Below are positions 8,372 through 15,838 of a stretch of DNA of 21,468 nucleotides, piece by piece. Within the stretch, counting starts at the first letter, position 1, and the number at the start of each line of letters is the position of its first letter. The notes beneath the pieces were generated by a model. That model was given only the letters and a program-made list of their open reading frames with translations, ran no database searches and was not told the DNA's origin. Source of the stretch: a virus; the IMG/VR virus record IMGVR_UViG_3300014325_000049, positions 1 to 21,468 of that record. One strand, written 5' to 3'. The position numbers and the translations under genes were made by a program.

Positions 8372-9129
8372 TATCGAAATCCTCCTGTCAGAATCCAGCT
8401 CGCATCGGTACGATTGCCTTGCGGTAAACGCTCATCGATCAAGCTGACGCGGGCTGGTACTTGATTCAGAGACTTCACCATGGCAATCGCTTCATTGCCG
8501 TTCACTTCAATTTCTTTGGATAGCGGGAATCCGTATTCGGCGCAGAGTTCCTTCGCCAATGCCCATTTCAATGCCCTGTTGTAACCGCGCGGCAGATTCA
8601 CCACCTGCGTGAGTGTCAGAAACTGAGTGAAGATCTGATCCGTGAAGAGATGCAGTTCCGCTCCATCCGAAGGGGCAGGATAGAAATTGAGCAAGCCCAA
8701 GGGGAACGTTGGGTTGTACCACAGGCCCAAAGGCCATGGGGCCGGCTGATTCTTCAGCAGGAATGAGTTGTATGTTTGCTCATCCCAATCGGTGTCCATG
8801 ATGAAATCGAGGCCCGAGAAACTAGTATAGGCACTCGTGATTCTCAACGGCCGGTCTACTCCGGCGCCTGTCACGGCATCAACTTGGAAATCACCTCCGG
8901 GACCAATCGTGTACTGATACTTGTTCGCCGTGAAGTTGAAGATGTTCTCGGGTGAGGCATAGACGTAGGCGTGATCTGTGGACCAGGAGTCCAAGAGATC
9001 ATTCAGCGCTTCCAAACAGTCATTCGCATCGGGAGCGGCAATCTGCTCCCCACTTTGATACGAGTTGATCCGCCGCAGCGCCGCCTTGATGATGGTCTGC
9101 GCCGTGGTCGTGAGGATCGTCGTTGCCAT
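8371..9129 (-). CDS. P22 gp4-type tail accessory factor (head completion)
   Basis: This is a 252-residue protein resembling the P22 gp4 family, which binds below the portal ring and starts tail assembly after packaging. Typical features are the N-terminal helix TIIKAALRRINSYQSGE, the segment DCLEALNDLLDSWSTD (41-56), then PENIFNFTANKYQYTIGPGG and PWPLGLWYNPTFPLGLLNFYP. A closing helix NLPRGYNRALKWALAKELC precedes the segment of conserved type (AEYGFPLSKEIEVNG). P22 gp4 itself is about 166 residues; longer members like this one occur in other podoviruses. It sits after the coat and small virion genes and before the tail genes, as gp4 does in P22. Its start overlaps the 118-aa gene (TGATG) with AAGGG upstream. 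Confidence 0.88.
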   Translation of the reverse strand: MATTILTTTAQTIIKAALRRINSYQSGEQIAAPDANDCLEALNDLLDSWSTDHAYVYASPENIFNFTANKYQYTIGPGGDFQVDAVTGAGVDRPLRITSAYTSFSGLDFIMDTDWDEQTYNSFLLKNQPAPWPLGLWYNPTFPLGLLNFYPAPSDGAELHLFTDQIFTQFLTLTQVVNLPRGYNRALKWALAKELCAEYGFPLSKEIEVNGNEAIAMVKSLNQVPARVSLIDERLPQGNRTDASWILTGGFR

Positions 9130-9485
9130 CAGGGCCCTTCGAGAGCCAGATGGATATACAAATCCCCTGCTCCCACCGCGGCGGTATCACTGAAAGCCAC
9201 GCCCGTCGTGGTCGCAAACCACAAGGGGCCGGAGGACTGCAAGCACTGCCAGTCAGGCACCACGTTATCGAGAGTCGTTCCCACACTGGCCGTCAGGAGC
9301 ACGGTCAGGAAAGGAACGGTAGTCCCGACGACCGGAACGGCTCCTGTCTGGGTCACACTGTAGAACTTGATATAGCGGGTCGCGGCATTGGTGTTGATGA
9401 CATAGCCGCCGGCCAGATTGCAGTTGCCTAGGTTGGTGAGATTGGTGGTAGCGGCAGAGAGCAGAAAGTACGGACGCGCGGCCAT
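9129..9485 (-). CDS. Small virion protein (118 aa)
   Basis: This is a 118-residue protein with a hydrophobic beta-rich sequence (ATRYIKFYSVTQTGAVPVVG; VPFLTVLLTASVGTTL; GDLYIHLALEG). The conserved-looking arrangement, a YIKFY strand followed by GTTVPFLTVLL and an acidic LALEGP end, fits phage head or neck proteins with a small beta-sandwich. The ATG is preceded by AAGGAGACACC, a strong ribosome binding site. The stop overlaps the gp4-type start. In P22 no gene of this size lies between coat and gp4, so it is an accessory of this lineage, perhaps head decoration or a neck part. The function is not known. Confidence 0.75.
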   Translation of the reverse strand: MAARPYFLLSAATTNLTNLGNCNLAGGYVINTNAATRYIKFYSVTQTGAVPVVGTTVPFLTVLLTASVGTTLDNVVPDWQCLQSSGPLWFATTTGVAFSDTAAVGAGDLYIHLALEGP

Positions 9486-9494
9486 GGTGTCTCC

Positions 9495-9833
9495 TTACAG
9501 CGCGTTGGTCGGTAATGCCCCGAAGGCTTGACCCTCGTATCGCTGCCAATTGACCACAATGTTGACGGCGGCGGCGGAACTGACTGTCGAGCCGGTTTCA
9601 CTGCTGAAGTAAATCGTGAGGGTGTTTGCCGCCGAGACCCAGGCATTCACCATCGAATAGGTGGTGACGGCGCTGGTAAAATACGGCTGCACCAAATCTC
9701 CTACCAGAAGACCCTGAACGGTGTAATTACCGGCCGTGGCGGCCGTAGTCACGATGGATGCGGGTGGGGTGATGTTGAGACCAAAGACGGTATCCACCAG
9801 CAGATTGCCACGCGAGAGTTGGGAACCTGACAT
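9495..9833 (-). CDS. Small virion protein (112 aa), paralogue-like to the 136-aa neighbour
   Basis: This is a 112-residue protein with a good ribosome binding site (GGAGACAATGC before ATG 9833). The core, GNYTVQGLLVGDLVQPYFTS followed by VNAWVSAANTLTIYFSS, repeats the layout of the next gene (FTATGIGLQVGDYVSV, then VNASVSAADALTIQFVN). That suggests an ancient duplication or shared fold. Proteins with this TVxGLxVGDxV...VSAAxTLTIxF layout are frequent close to capsid genes. Function unknown; capsid decoration or a neck role is an inference from position. Confidence 0.75.
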   Translation of the reverse strand: MSGSQLSRGNLLVDTVFGLNITPPASIVTTAATAGNYTVQGLLVGDLVQPYFTSAVTTYSMVNAWVSAANTLTIYFSSETGSTVSSAAAVNIVVNWQRYEGQAFGALPTNAL

Positions 9834-9884
9834 GCATTGTCTCCAAAGAGAGAGGGGCCGTGGGCGCCCCTCATGAGGAAGTAA

Positions 9885-10295
9885 TTACCAGTCCAGCTGA
9901 GGCTCGCTGGCCGGTGCCGTCCACAACGGCTGCGGACGAACGACATACACCAGGTATGGCGTGCTCGCGGTCGGTGTGAGGTTGCCGGCGGTGGGATTCA
10001 CAAACTGAATCGTCAGTGCATCGGCTGCACTCACACTCGCATTGACGATGCCCACACCGGCTGTAGGGGCCGTACAGGTCACGGACACGTAATCGCCCAC
10101 CTGAAGGCCGATACCGGTGGCAGTGAACGTCTGCTCCGCTGCGGTGACGGTGTTGACCTGGGCTGGAGACAAGGTGATGGTGAAGAGACCGGACTTCCAG
10201 ATATTGCCCGTGGGCAACTGGATCGTGTCCGGCAGGAGAGTAACGTTCGGGCCCGAGTTCGTGCCGTCAACGTTGGTGACAGTTGGATTTGCCAT
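9885..10295 (-). CDS. Small virion protein (136 aa) next to coat gene
   Basis: This is a 136-residue protein directly after the coat protein; only 6 nt separate the stop and start. Residues about 36-110 form a beta module (LFTITLSPAQVNTVTAAEQT; GLQVGDYVSV; VSAADALTIQFVN) that mirrors the 112-aa neighbour. The tail is short and W-rich (PQPLWTAPASEPQLDW), a possible peptide contact with another virion part. A weak GGGG precedes ATG 10295, so it is probably translated by re-initiation after the coat gene. The place and size fit a head decoration or stabilising protein. No family with a known function was recognised. Confidence 0.75.
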   Translation of the reverse strand: MANPTVTNVDGTNSGPNVTLLPDTIQLPTGNIWKSGLFTITLSPAQVNTVTAAEQTFTATGIGLQVGDYVSVTCTAPTAGVGIVNASVSAADALTIQFVNPTAGNLTPTASTPYLVYVVRPQPLWTAPASEPQLDW

Positions 10296-10301
10296 GTCTG
10301 A

Positions 10302-11669
10302 TTACCCCGCCAGCCGGGCGCCGAGCTGCGTGTACAGGCTGTCAAACCCGTAAAGCACGTCCATTCTCGTGGGCTCTGCGTCATTGTTGATGGTGTACTG
10401 AGTCGCAATACGGATCGCGAGACCCAGGTCTTCGTCATAGGCCCGTGAGGCCTCCACTGCGGTCCGTGGCAGCGGCAGATCCGCAAAGGCCATGGCGTAC
10501 GCATCCCGGAAGAACAAGAGGTTCTGCGGGCTCTGAGTGCCTGCGGCAGCACCGCCATTGACGGTAAGGGCTGGGGTACCAGTGAAGGCACTCGAAGCCA
10601 CACAGTTCTGGAACTGACCTCCAGTGATGGCGCATTCCTTGACTGTGAGATCGAGCAGTCCACCGGAAGTGGAGCTGTAAACACCCGTGGTGGCATTGAA
10701 GGTGCCGTTGGTGAGTGTCGCGGCTGCGAAACTCGGCCCACCTGGGGCTGCTGCACCGTTGATCGGCGCATAACCACCCGGAGGCACGACCACAAACTGC
10801 TTGGTGGTCTTGCCGTACTGGCCACGGTTCTGTGGGTTCACCGGGAAGAGTCCGGCGACCTGGATCACATCGCCCACCGTCACGCGCGGATTGGCGGATG
10901 AGGTCCAACCGGAAGTCTTCATGATGCCCTGTTGGGCCCAGCCGGTAGACAGCAGGAACGATCCGCCTGTGGCGGCCGTCACGCCCGCCAGCGTCGGCGA
11001 ACCGCCGCCCGCACCGGTTGTGAAGATCGGGATGTTCTCATCCTCAAACCAGTTGAAGCCGGCCGTCTTACGGGCCACTTCGCCGGTTTCGTAGATCTCC
11101 CCGATTCGGGCTTGGGGATTGAACAGGCCTTTCAGCGCATCGGCCATGGAGCTCATGGAGAGCGGATCGAGCACCGCATCGGGTGTCATGCCCTTCGGCG
11201 ATCCTTCAAAGCGCAAGATGGCGCGCGTGTCGCTGAAGGACTTGAACGCTGTAGGCGCTACTCCAAAAGTCCCCTGCGTAATGGCCGTGTTCTGAAATGC
11301 GAAGTACGCCCCGTCCGAATCCATGCGATTGGCGATGGCGGCAGTGGCGGGCTTGATGAAGCGCTCTTTGAACTCGGCGATGTCCAAGAGCATGTTCACG
11401 GTGTTGAACTGAATATCAACGTGGAATTGATACTTCAGGGATACCGGAACGTAGGTCTCGACACTGGGCTCGACATTCAGTGCGGGACCGAACGTGCCGA
11501 AGTAGCGAGGCGGTTTTCGGACGTTGACGGTGGCGCCGATGAGCGCGTCTTTGCGCGCGTATTCGTCGGAGTATTGACGGTTGAATTTATCCGTCAGGAC
11601 CAGCTGATTACTCAACACAGGCAAGGCCCGGTTGGTGATCATGCTGATCGTCAGCAATTGATTGGCCAA
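10302..11669 (-). CDS. P22 gp5-type major capsid (coat) protein
   Basis: This is a 455-residue protein of the P22 coat family with the HK97 fold. The start MANQLLTISMITNRALPVLSN, the NVRKPPRYFG segment (about 50-59) and the VETYVPVSLKYQFHVDIQF strand, with the following IKPATAAIANRMDSDG helix (106-121), are typical of this branch. P22 coat is 430 residues, so the length fits. Residues about 220-370, with many G, T and A, should contain the I-domain or insertion. It follows a scaffold gene, as in P22. The start codon is TTG with AGGAG 9 nt upstream; no ATG or GTG is available there in frame, which is unusual for the most abundant virion protein. Confidence 0.92.
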   Translation of the reverse strand: MANQLLTISMITNRALPVLSNQLVLTDKFNRQYSDEYARKDALIGATVNVRKPPRYFGTFGPALNVEPSVETYVPVSLKYQFHVDIQFNTVNMLLDIAEFKERFIKPATAAIANRMDSDGAYFAFQNTAITQGTFGVAPTAFKSFSDTRAILRFEGSPKGMTPDAVLDPLSMSSMADALKGLFNPQARIGEIYETGEVARKTAGFNWFEDENIPIFTTGAGGGSPTLAGVTAATGGSFLLSTGWAQQGIMKTSGWTSSANPRVTVGDVIQVAGLFPVNPQNRGQYGKTTKQFVVVPPGGYAPINGAAAPGGPSFAAATLTNGTFNATTGVYSSTSGGLLDLTVKECAITGGQFQNCVASSAFTGTPALTVNGGAAAGTQSPQNLLFFRDAYAMAFADLPLPRTAVEASRAYDEDLGLAIRIATQYTINNDAEPTRMDVLYGFDSLYTQLGARLAG

Positions 11670-11683
11670 GGAAATATGCTCCT
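11667..11683 (-). promoter_or_regulatory. Ribosome binding site fixing the TTG start of the coat gene
   Basis: On the minus strand AGGAG (11683-11679) is followed by 9 nt and then TTG at 11669. The reading frame between the site and the TTG contains no ATG or GTG. The next in-frame ATG (ISM, residue 10) would remove conserved N-terminal residues. The TTG is therefore the best start. Confidence 0.7.
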
Positions 11684-11708
11684 AAAAGGGTGGAGCGCCC
11701 CCTAAAAA

Positions 11709-12710
11709 TCAGTGCCGCTTGCGAGTGGAGTGGGCCTCTCGGGCCTGTCGGTACTCGTCATCGATATGCTCTTTGGTGCTCATGTCCCGTGGGTCTTTGC
11801 GGACATTCCCGGAAGCATTCGAGAGGGGGGCAATGGGGTCGGGTGCGCGGGGTTTGCCCTTGGGTGCGGTGTCCTCTTTGGGGAGCACCTTTTCCTTCGG
11901 GGCAGTCAGTGTCAGTTCGAGTTTGGCAATCTCACGGATTGCCTTGATGGTCGGCAGTGCGTTCAGGCGTTCCAACTCATCCGGATTGCGTGCAAAGTGT
12001 GCCAAGAGGGGCGCGGGGGCTTCAGACTCGCGGATGTAACCGGTGAGTGCACCGCTGACATTCAAGTCAGCCGCACCTTCACAGATCTCATTCCAGTCCT
12101 CGATGCCCTTGGCCGATTCCTTCACGCGTCCCAGGTACTCCTGGTAACTGCGTGCTTCGGCCGCTTCCTTCTGAGCTTTCTCCTGCTCTTTGCGATCGGC
12201 CTTCACCGCCTCTTCGGCGGAGAACTTGGCCAGCGCTTTCGCATATCCGAAGGCGTCAAATTCGCCCTTCTCGTTCGTAAAGTCTTTCGGGTCCGGCTCT
12301 TTCGCTTCGGCCGGGGCGGGCTTACCCTTCTCTTCCAGAGCCTTTAGCCGGCTCTCCAACTCCTCTGCCCTACGCTCTGCCGCACGTCGCTCGCGATACT
12401 GCTCCTCCGCGAACTCGTCAGCCTCTTTCATCGCCCGATGCTTCTTGTTGACGGTGCGTTGCTGCTTTTCAGTCAGCGCGGCAAAGTCCTCATCAGACAG
12501 ATCGGACTCATTTTCGACCTTCGTCGCTTTCGGCTTCTCCTCAGCCTTCGCCTCCGTAGGCTTCTCGTCCTTTGGCTTGTCATCGTTGCCGGCAAATCGC
12601 CCCCGTCGATCTCGAGGGAGTTCCACATCATCAACTCGGGGCTGGGCTTCAATCTCTTTGCCCAACGCCTGGTCAATCTGGGTCTGACGGTCAACGACAA
12701 CTACAGCCAT
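11709..12710 (-). CDS. Scaffold protein (capsid assembly)
   Basis: This is a 333-residue, highly charged protein, rich in K, E, A and R and with very few aromatics. It has long predicted helices and coiled coil (about 80-190: EEQYRERRAAERRAEELES, EEAVKADRKEQEKAQKEAAE) and a basic C-terminal helix with tail (DDEYRQAREAHSTRKRH). P22 gp8 scaffold (303 residues) likewise ends in a basic helix-turn-helix that binds coat protein. The location, immediately before the coat gene and after the portal group, also fits. Primary sequence is poorly conserved in this class, so the call rests on composition and position. The ATG has GGAG 7 nt upstream. Confidence 0.85.
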   Translation of the reverse strand: MAVVVVDRQTQIDQALGKEIEAQPRVDDVELPRDRRGRFAGNDDKPKDEKPTEAKAEEKPKATKVENESDLSDEDFAALTEKQQRTVNKKHRAMKEADEFAEEQYRERRAAERRAEELESRLKALEEKGKPAPAEAKEPDPKDFTNEKGEFDAFGYAKALAKFSAEEAVKADRKEQEKAQKEAAEARSYQEYLGRVKESAKGIEDWNEICEGAADLNVSGALTGYIRESEAPAPLLAHFARNPDELERLNALPTIKAIREIAKLELTLTAPKEKVLPKEDTAPKGKPRAPDPIAPLSNASGNVRKDPRDMSTKEHIDDEYRQAREAHSTRKRH

Positions 12711-12770
12711 AACTCACTCCATAGTGCTATTGCCCTTGCGGGCGGGTAAAATGGGAATCAGCGTACTCGG

Positions 12771-12788
12771 GCTGTCTTCAATGACAGC
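12771..12788 (-). other. Intergenic hairpin upstream of the scaffold gene
   Basis: GCTGTC-ttcaat-GACAGC forms a perfect 6-bp stem with a 6-nt loop inside the 140-nt gap between the Ig-like gene and the scaffold gene. No run of T follows on either strand, so it is not an ordinary terminator. It could be an mRNA processing or stability element that separates expression of portal-group and head genes. This is inferred from position only. Confidence 0.35.
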
Positions 12789-12850
12789 GGGAACTATCAA
12801 TGCGACGTGGCCAGTTGCCCTAAATAGCAACCGCGCCCGGGACGCACCTC

Positions 12851-13267
12851 TTACTTGCCGACCTGCGTCGAACTCGTGGTCACATTCGGACTCGGGTTCG
12901 AACCACCGGCATCTGGTTGACGCGCCACCGCAGTCAGGGTGCCCGCAGCCGGCGGGGCCAAACTCTGCTGACCCACCACCGTCACGGAAACCGGTGCACT
13001 GGTGTCACCTTGGGTTCCAGCGGTGTCGGTAACGAAGAAGCTGTACACATCCGACCCGGAGGCCGGGGCGACATCCGTAAAGGTCGCCGTACTGCCATTG
13101 AACGGCCCATTCAACGTGGTGAGCGTAGCCACCCCGGTACCGGGATCGCGCAGGATGGTCGCGGACTGAATCTCATTGAGGTTGAGTGCCGTGCCATCCT
13201 TGCGCTCAGTCGGCAAGGTGAGGGTGATATCAACAACGGGAAGCGTGACGCCTGCAATGGTGGCCAT
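12851..13267 (-). CDS. Ig-like virion protein (138 aa)
   Basis: I place the start at ATG 13267 (MATIAGVTLPVVDITL), which has AAGGA 8 nt upstream. A longer frame opening at 13396 (MGQVEDW...) exists but has a composition unlike a gene. The 138-residue protein has a single Ig-like or cadherin-like beta domain at about 10-100 (SATILRDPGTGVATLTTLNG, GSDVYSFFVTDTAG, SAPVSVTVVG). A flexible A/P/S-rich tail follows. Ig-like domains are common as accessory surface parts of phage virions. Its place between portal and scaffold is lineage-specific. Function is inferred as capsid surface or accessory only. Confidence 0.72.
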   Translation of the reverse strand: MATIAGVTLPVVDITLTLPTERKDGTALNLNEIQSATILRDPGTGVATLTTLNGPFNGSTATFTDVAPASGSDVYSFFVTDTAGTQGDTSAPVSVTVVGQQSLAPPAAGTLTAVARQPDAGGSNPSPNVTTSSTQVGK

Positions 13268-13382
13268 GTGTGTTTCCTTGATCGTGAAACCGAATAGGAC
13301 GGGCGCACGGGGCCTCGCCTTTCGGTGGGGGTGATGATGAAAGGGGTACCAACGGTCGGTACAGATGTCCCAGAACCAATCC

Positions 13383-13556
13383 TCAACCTGACCCATGGGC
13401 GCTCTCGTAAGCTTGCAGTTCGGCCCGGGCTTTCTTGACCGCATCCTGTTGGGATTTCAATTCCAAGTGTCGAGAGACATCCTTTCGGATCTCCAACATC
13501 TTGGCTTCTTCAGCGGCCACCTGGTTGCGCAATACCTGAAGCTCAGTGGGCGCCAT
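13383..13556 (-). CDS. Small coiled-coil protein (57 aa) overlapping the portal 3' end
   Basis: A 57-residue protein starts at ATG 13556 inside the last codons of the portal gene (14-nt overlap). It reads MAPTELQVLRNQVAAEEAKM, then helical sequence through LEIRKDVSRHLELKSQQ, and ends in a short GSG tail. The heptad-like spacing of L, V and M with many K, E, R and Q predicts a single amphipathic helix or coiled coil. The overlap makes coupled translation likely. There is no clear nearby ribosome binding site. Short helical peptides just after the portal gene occur in other podoviruses and may take part in assembly, but the role here is unknown. Confidence 0.6.
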   Translation of the reverse strand: MAPTELQVLRNQVAAEEAKMLEIRKDVSRHLELKSQQDAVKKARAELQAYESAHGSG

Positions 13557-15699
13557 TGGCCCGACTTTCGGCCTTCTCGGCCGCTTCGGCGGTCATCTTG
13601 GCGAGTTCCTTCTCATGTGTGCGGTCCTGGTTGGAGTCGATCAGCTTCGCCCCCGCGTTGATCTCGGCCACGTTGATGGCCTTGTCGTAACCCACTTCGT
13701 CCGAATGCTTCTTGACGAGTGCGTCCGTATGTTTGTTGCGCGTGTCCACTTCGGCCTTGACATGGGTCTTCTCGCGCTCGACTTGCATCCAGCCCTTCTC
13801 CACGCTGGTCTTGTACTTCAACTCCAACTGCGCTTCCTGGAGCGCCTGTTGAGTCTGCTGCAACTGCTGCTGCATGGCCGCCACAATGGCTTGGCCCTGC
13901 TTCGGCAGTTCCGAAATCGCCTTGTTCATGGCCTCGGGGTTCAAGGGAACCAAACGGTCTGCGAGATCCGAAGCCCCCGCAAAGTCCATGTTGCGCACGA
14001 TCAGATCGGCGCCCACTTTGGCGATCGGTTCGCCCAAGGGAGTCTTGAGCAAGTCGATCATGGCCTCGGCCCCTTCCTGGCGCTTGGTGTCATAACCGGG
14101 ACCGGTATCCATGACGATGTCGTATTCGCCCACGGTCAGATCGTTCTTGACTCCATCGGCGGTCTTCTCGTTGATCTTCACCAAGGCCGGCATGCCATCT
14201 TCACCGATGATGCGTTGCATGCGTTCGGTGGAGTAGATGAGCGGGAACCACTCGAGCATGATCCGGCCGCCAAAGGCGATGGAATGGGTCTGGTTGTCGT
14301 AGTACTGGAAATGCGTGATATCAGCGAGTTCGCGACGCTCCTGTAAGGCAACGCCTGAGATCACCTCGCCCTTGGCATCCTGTCCCGGTTCATGCGGTTG
14401 ACCCGCCATGGCCATGAGCGCGGTATAGGCACTTTGCATGGCTTCTGACATGCCCGCTTCCACGGGAGCCGGTTGCTGTTTGACCGGTAGCGGCAGCAAT
14501 TCATCATTTGGGCCCCGAACCGCTTTACCCACCAGCACCGAATAGCTCTTGCGGTTCGCATCAATCCATTCGTTGTGCCCTTCAATCACTCCTTCGTAGG
14601 CCACCCACTCCGCTTTGGGTGCGAGTGCCAGGCGTTCGGTCTTCATGGTCTCCCAGTAGTTGACCATGCGCGCCGGCTCCATCAGGTTCTCCACCATCCC
14701 GGAGAAACAGCGCTTGCCCCCAATACTCGAGGAATTGCCCTCGACAGCCACAATGGGGATGTGTTTGATGTGCTCGGGCGGATACTCCCGCCTGTCTACG
14801 ACCTTGTTGCCATTCAGCTTGAACCACTGCACTTCGCGGTAGCTGCTCTGGCGTTCGACCACGGAGCCATCGCGTTCCACGTGAAACCCATGCTTTTCGG
14901 GCTCTTTCAACGCTTGTTTGAGAACACCCGGAGCGAAATCGCGCTCGAAACGGGTCGTCCCGTCCTTCATCTTGTAGAGCTTTTCGGGCTTGGTGACGAT
15001 CCGGTAATACTCAGCCAGGCGAATGCTGTCCGAGCTCTCCCAGTTCAGATCATCCCCCAAAGAACCCGGCACCCAATCGACGATGGGTTCGCCGGGGTTC
15101 TCGAGCTTGTACTCCTTTCGGGTCTGCTTGCGCGTGATGAGATAGCGCATGGAATCAGACCCATCCGGTAACACGCTGTTAGGGTCGCGATAGACCGTGT
15201 AGGTGTTCAGGATCGGGACGATCCGCAGCTCCTGGTCCATGCTGCGTTCGTCCACCCACTCCGGGATGATCCGAAAATAGCCCCAGCCAATGGTCAGGGC
15301 GGAAGAAACGGCCGCGTCATAGGCAATACTGGCCTGGGAGCGGTTCTCAACGTGTCTGGTGAGTCCGTTGATCAGGTCCGCCTTATCCACTGTGGCCTGC
15401 TCCCCCACGGGGTGGCACTTGATCCGCGGTCGCTGCTGCTTGATGGCATTCTCGACCCGCGTCACAAACATATCGCAGTGGTTGATGGTCAAAGACAACC
15501 GCCCATCGACCTCACGCTCTTTGTAGAGCGTCTGCGGCCACTGCTCGGGCTTACCCCCTTTACCACGGAAGCGTTCGGCTTCTAGCCCGCGTTTGCGATT
15601 GTCGCTCTCGAAGTCCTCACACAGGCGCAGGAAGTCCCGAGCTTCCTCGTAGATCTCCTTGTCTGTTTGGGCGTATCGATCGCGCTGATCTTCCTTCAT
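13543..15699 (-). CDS. P22-type portal protein
   Basis: This is a 718-residue protein, very close in length to P22 gp1 (725). It belongs to the P22-type portal family: the N-terminal helix DKEIYEEARDFLRLCEDFES, then LTINHCDMFVTRVENAIKQQRPRIK (split here to MFVTRVENAIKQQRPRIK), GWGYFRIIPEWVDE, LNTYTVYRDPNSVLPDGSD, GMVENLMEPARMVNYWETMK and SGVALQERRELADITHFQYY. About 100 C-terminal residues (from QLQQTQQALQEAQLELKYK) are strongly helical and correspond to the barrel region of P22 portals. It follows the large terminase gene as in P22. No good ribosome binding site precedes ATG 15699. The 139-nt gap before it (15700-15838) contains no supported gene; I see only weak AT-rich promoter-like matches there. 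Confidence 0.93.
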   Translation of the reverse strand: MKEDQRDRYAQTDKEIYEEARDFLRLCEDFESDNRKRGLEAERFRGKGGKPEQWPQTLYKEREVDGRLSLTINHCDMFVTRVENAIKQQRPRIKCHPVGEQATVDKADLINGLTRHVENRSQASIAYDAAVSSALTIGWGYFRIIPEWVDERSMDQELRIVPILNTYTVYRDPNSVLPDGSDSMRYLITRKQTRKEYKLENPGEPIVDWVPGSLGDDLNWESSDSIRLAEYYRIVTKPEKLYKMKDGTTRFERDFAPGVLKQALKEPEKHGFHVERDGSVVERQSSYREVQWFKLNGNKVVDRREYPPEHIKHIPIVAVEGNSSSIGGKRCFSGMVENLMEPARMVNYWETMKTERLALAPKAEWVAYEGVIEGHNEWIDANRKSYSVLVGKAVRGPNDELLPLPVKQQPAPVEAGMSEAMQSAYTALMAMAGQPHEPGQDAKGEVISGVALQERRELADITHFQYYDNQTHSIAFGGRIMLEWFPLIYSTERMQRIIGEDGMPALVKINEKTADGVKNDLTVGEYDIVMDTGPGYDTKRQEGAEAMIDLLKTPLGEPIAKVGADLIVRNMDFAGASDLADRLVPLNPEAMNKAISELPKQGQAIVAAMQQQLQQTQQALQEAQLELKYKTSVEKGWMQVEREKTHVKAEVDTRNKHTDALVKKHSDEVGYDKAINVAEINAGAKLIDSNQDRTHEKELAKMTAEAAEKAESRANGAH

Positions 15700-15838
15700 A
15701 TGCGCATAGAGTCAGGCGTGCGCCCGGGGTTTGACTTCATTCTATGCACCCTGGCCTATTTTATTCGCATGAACGTGCATAATCAGAATCCCCATTGCTT
15801 GGGTCGCGGTGGAAGGGGCCTAGCCGGCTCTAGCGGGG

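Noticed and set aside
12190-12687. Plus-strand 165-codon S/F/A-rich frame and other long frames opposite the scaffold gene
   Set aside because: These are antisense mirrors of K/E/A-rich coiled-coil codons; low complexity and no start signal.
12711-12800. Minus-strand frame of about 28 codons (IVPAVIEDSPSTLIP...) ending just before the scaffold start
   Set aside because: It looks mildly protein-like but has no ATG or GTG and no ribosome binding site; left as non-coding.
13268-13396. N-terminal extension of the Ig-like protein from ATG 13396 (MGQVEDWFWDIC...)
   Set aside because: The internal ATG 13267 has AAGGA at good spacing and starts a family-like sequence; the extension is H/P/R-rich and unlike the rest.
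13546-14346. Plus-strand 266-codon frame opposite the portal gene
   Set aside because: It is antisense to a clearly recognised portal protein and has an H/L/G-rich composition typical of complementary readings.
15700-15838. Possible promoter or small gene between the terminase and portal genes
   Set aside because: Only weak -10-like AT stretches and a 17-codon frame were seen; nothing supports a start signal.
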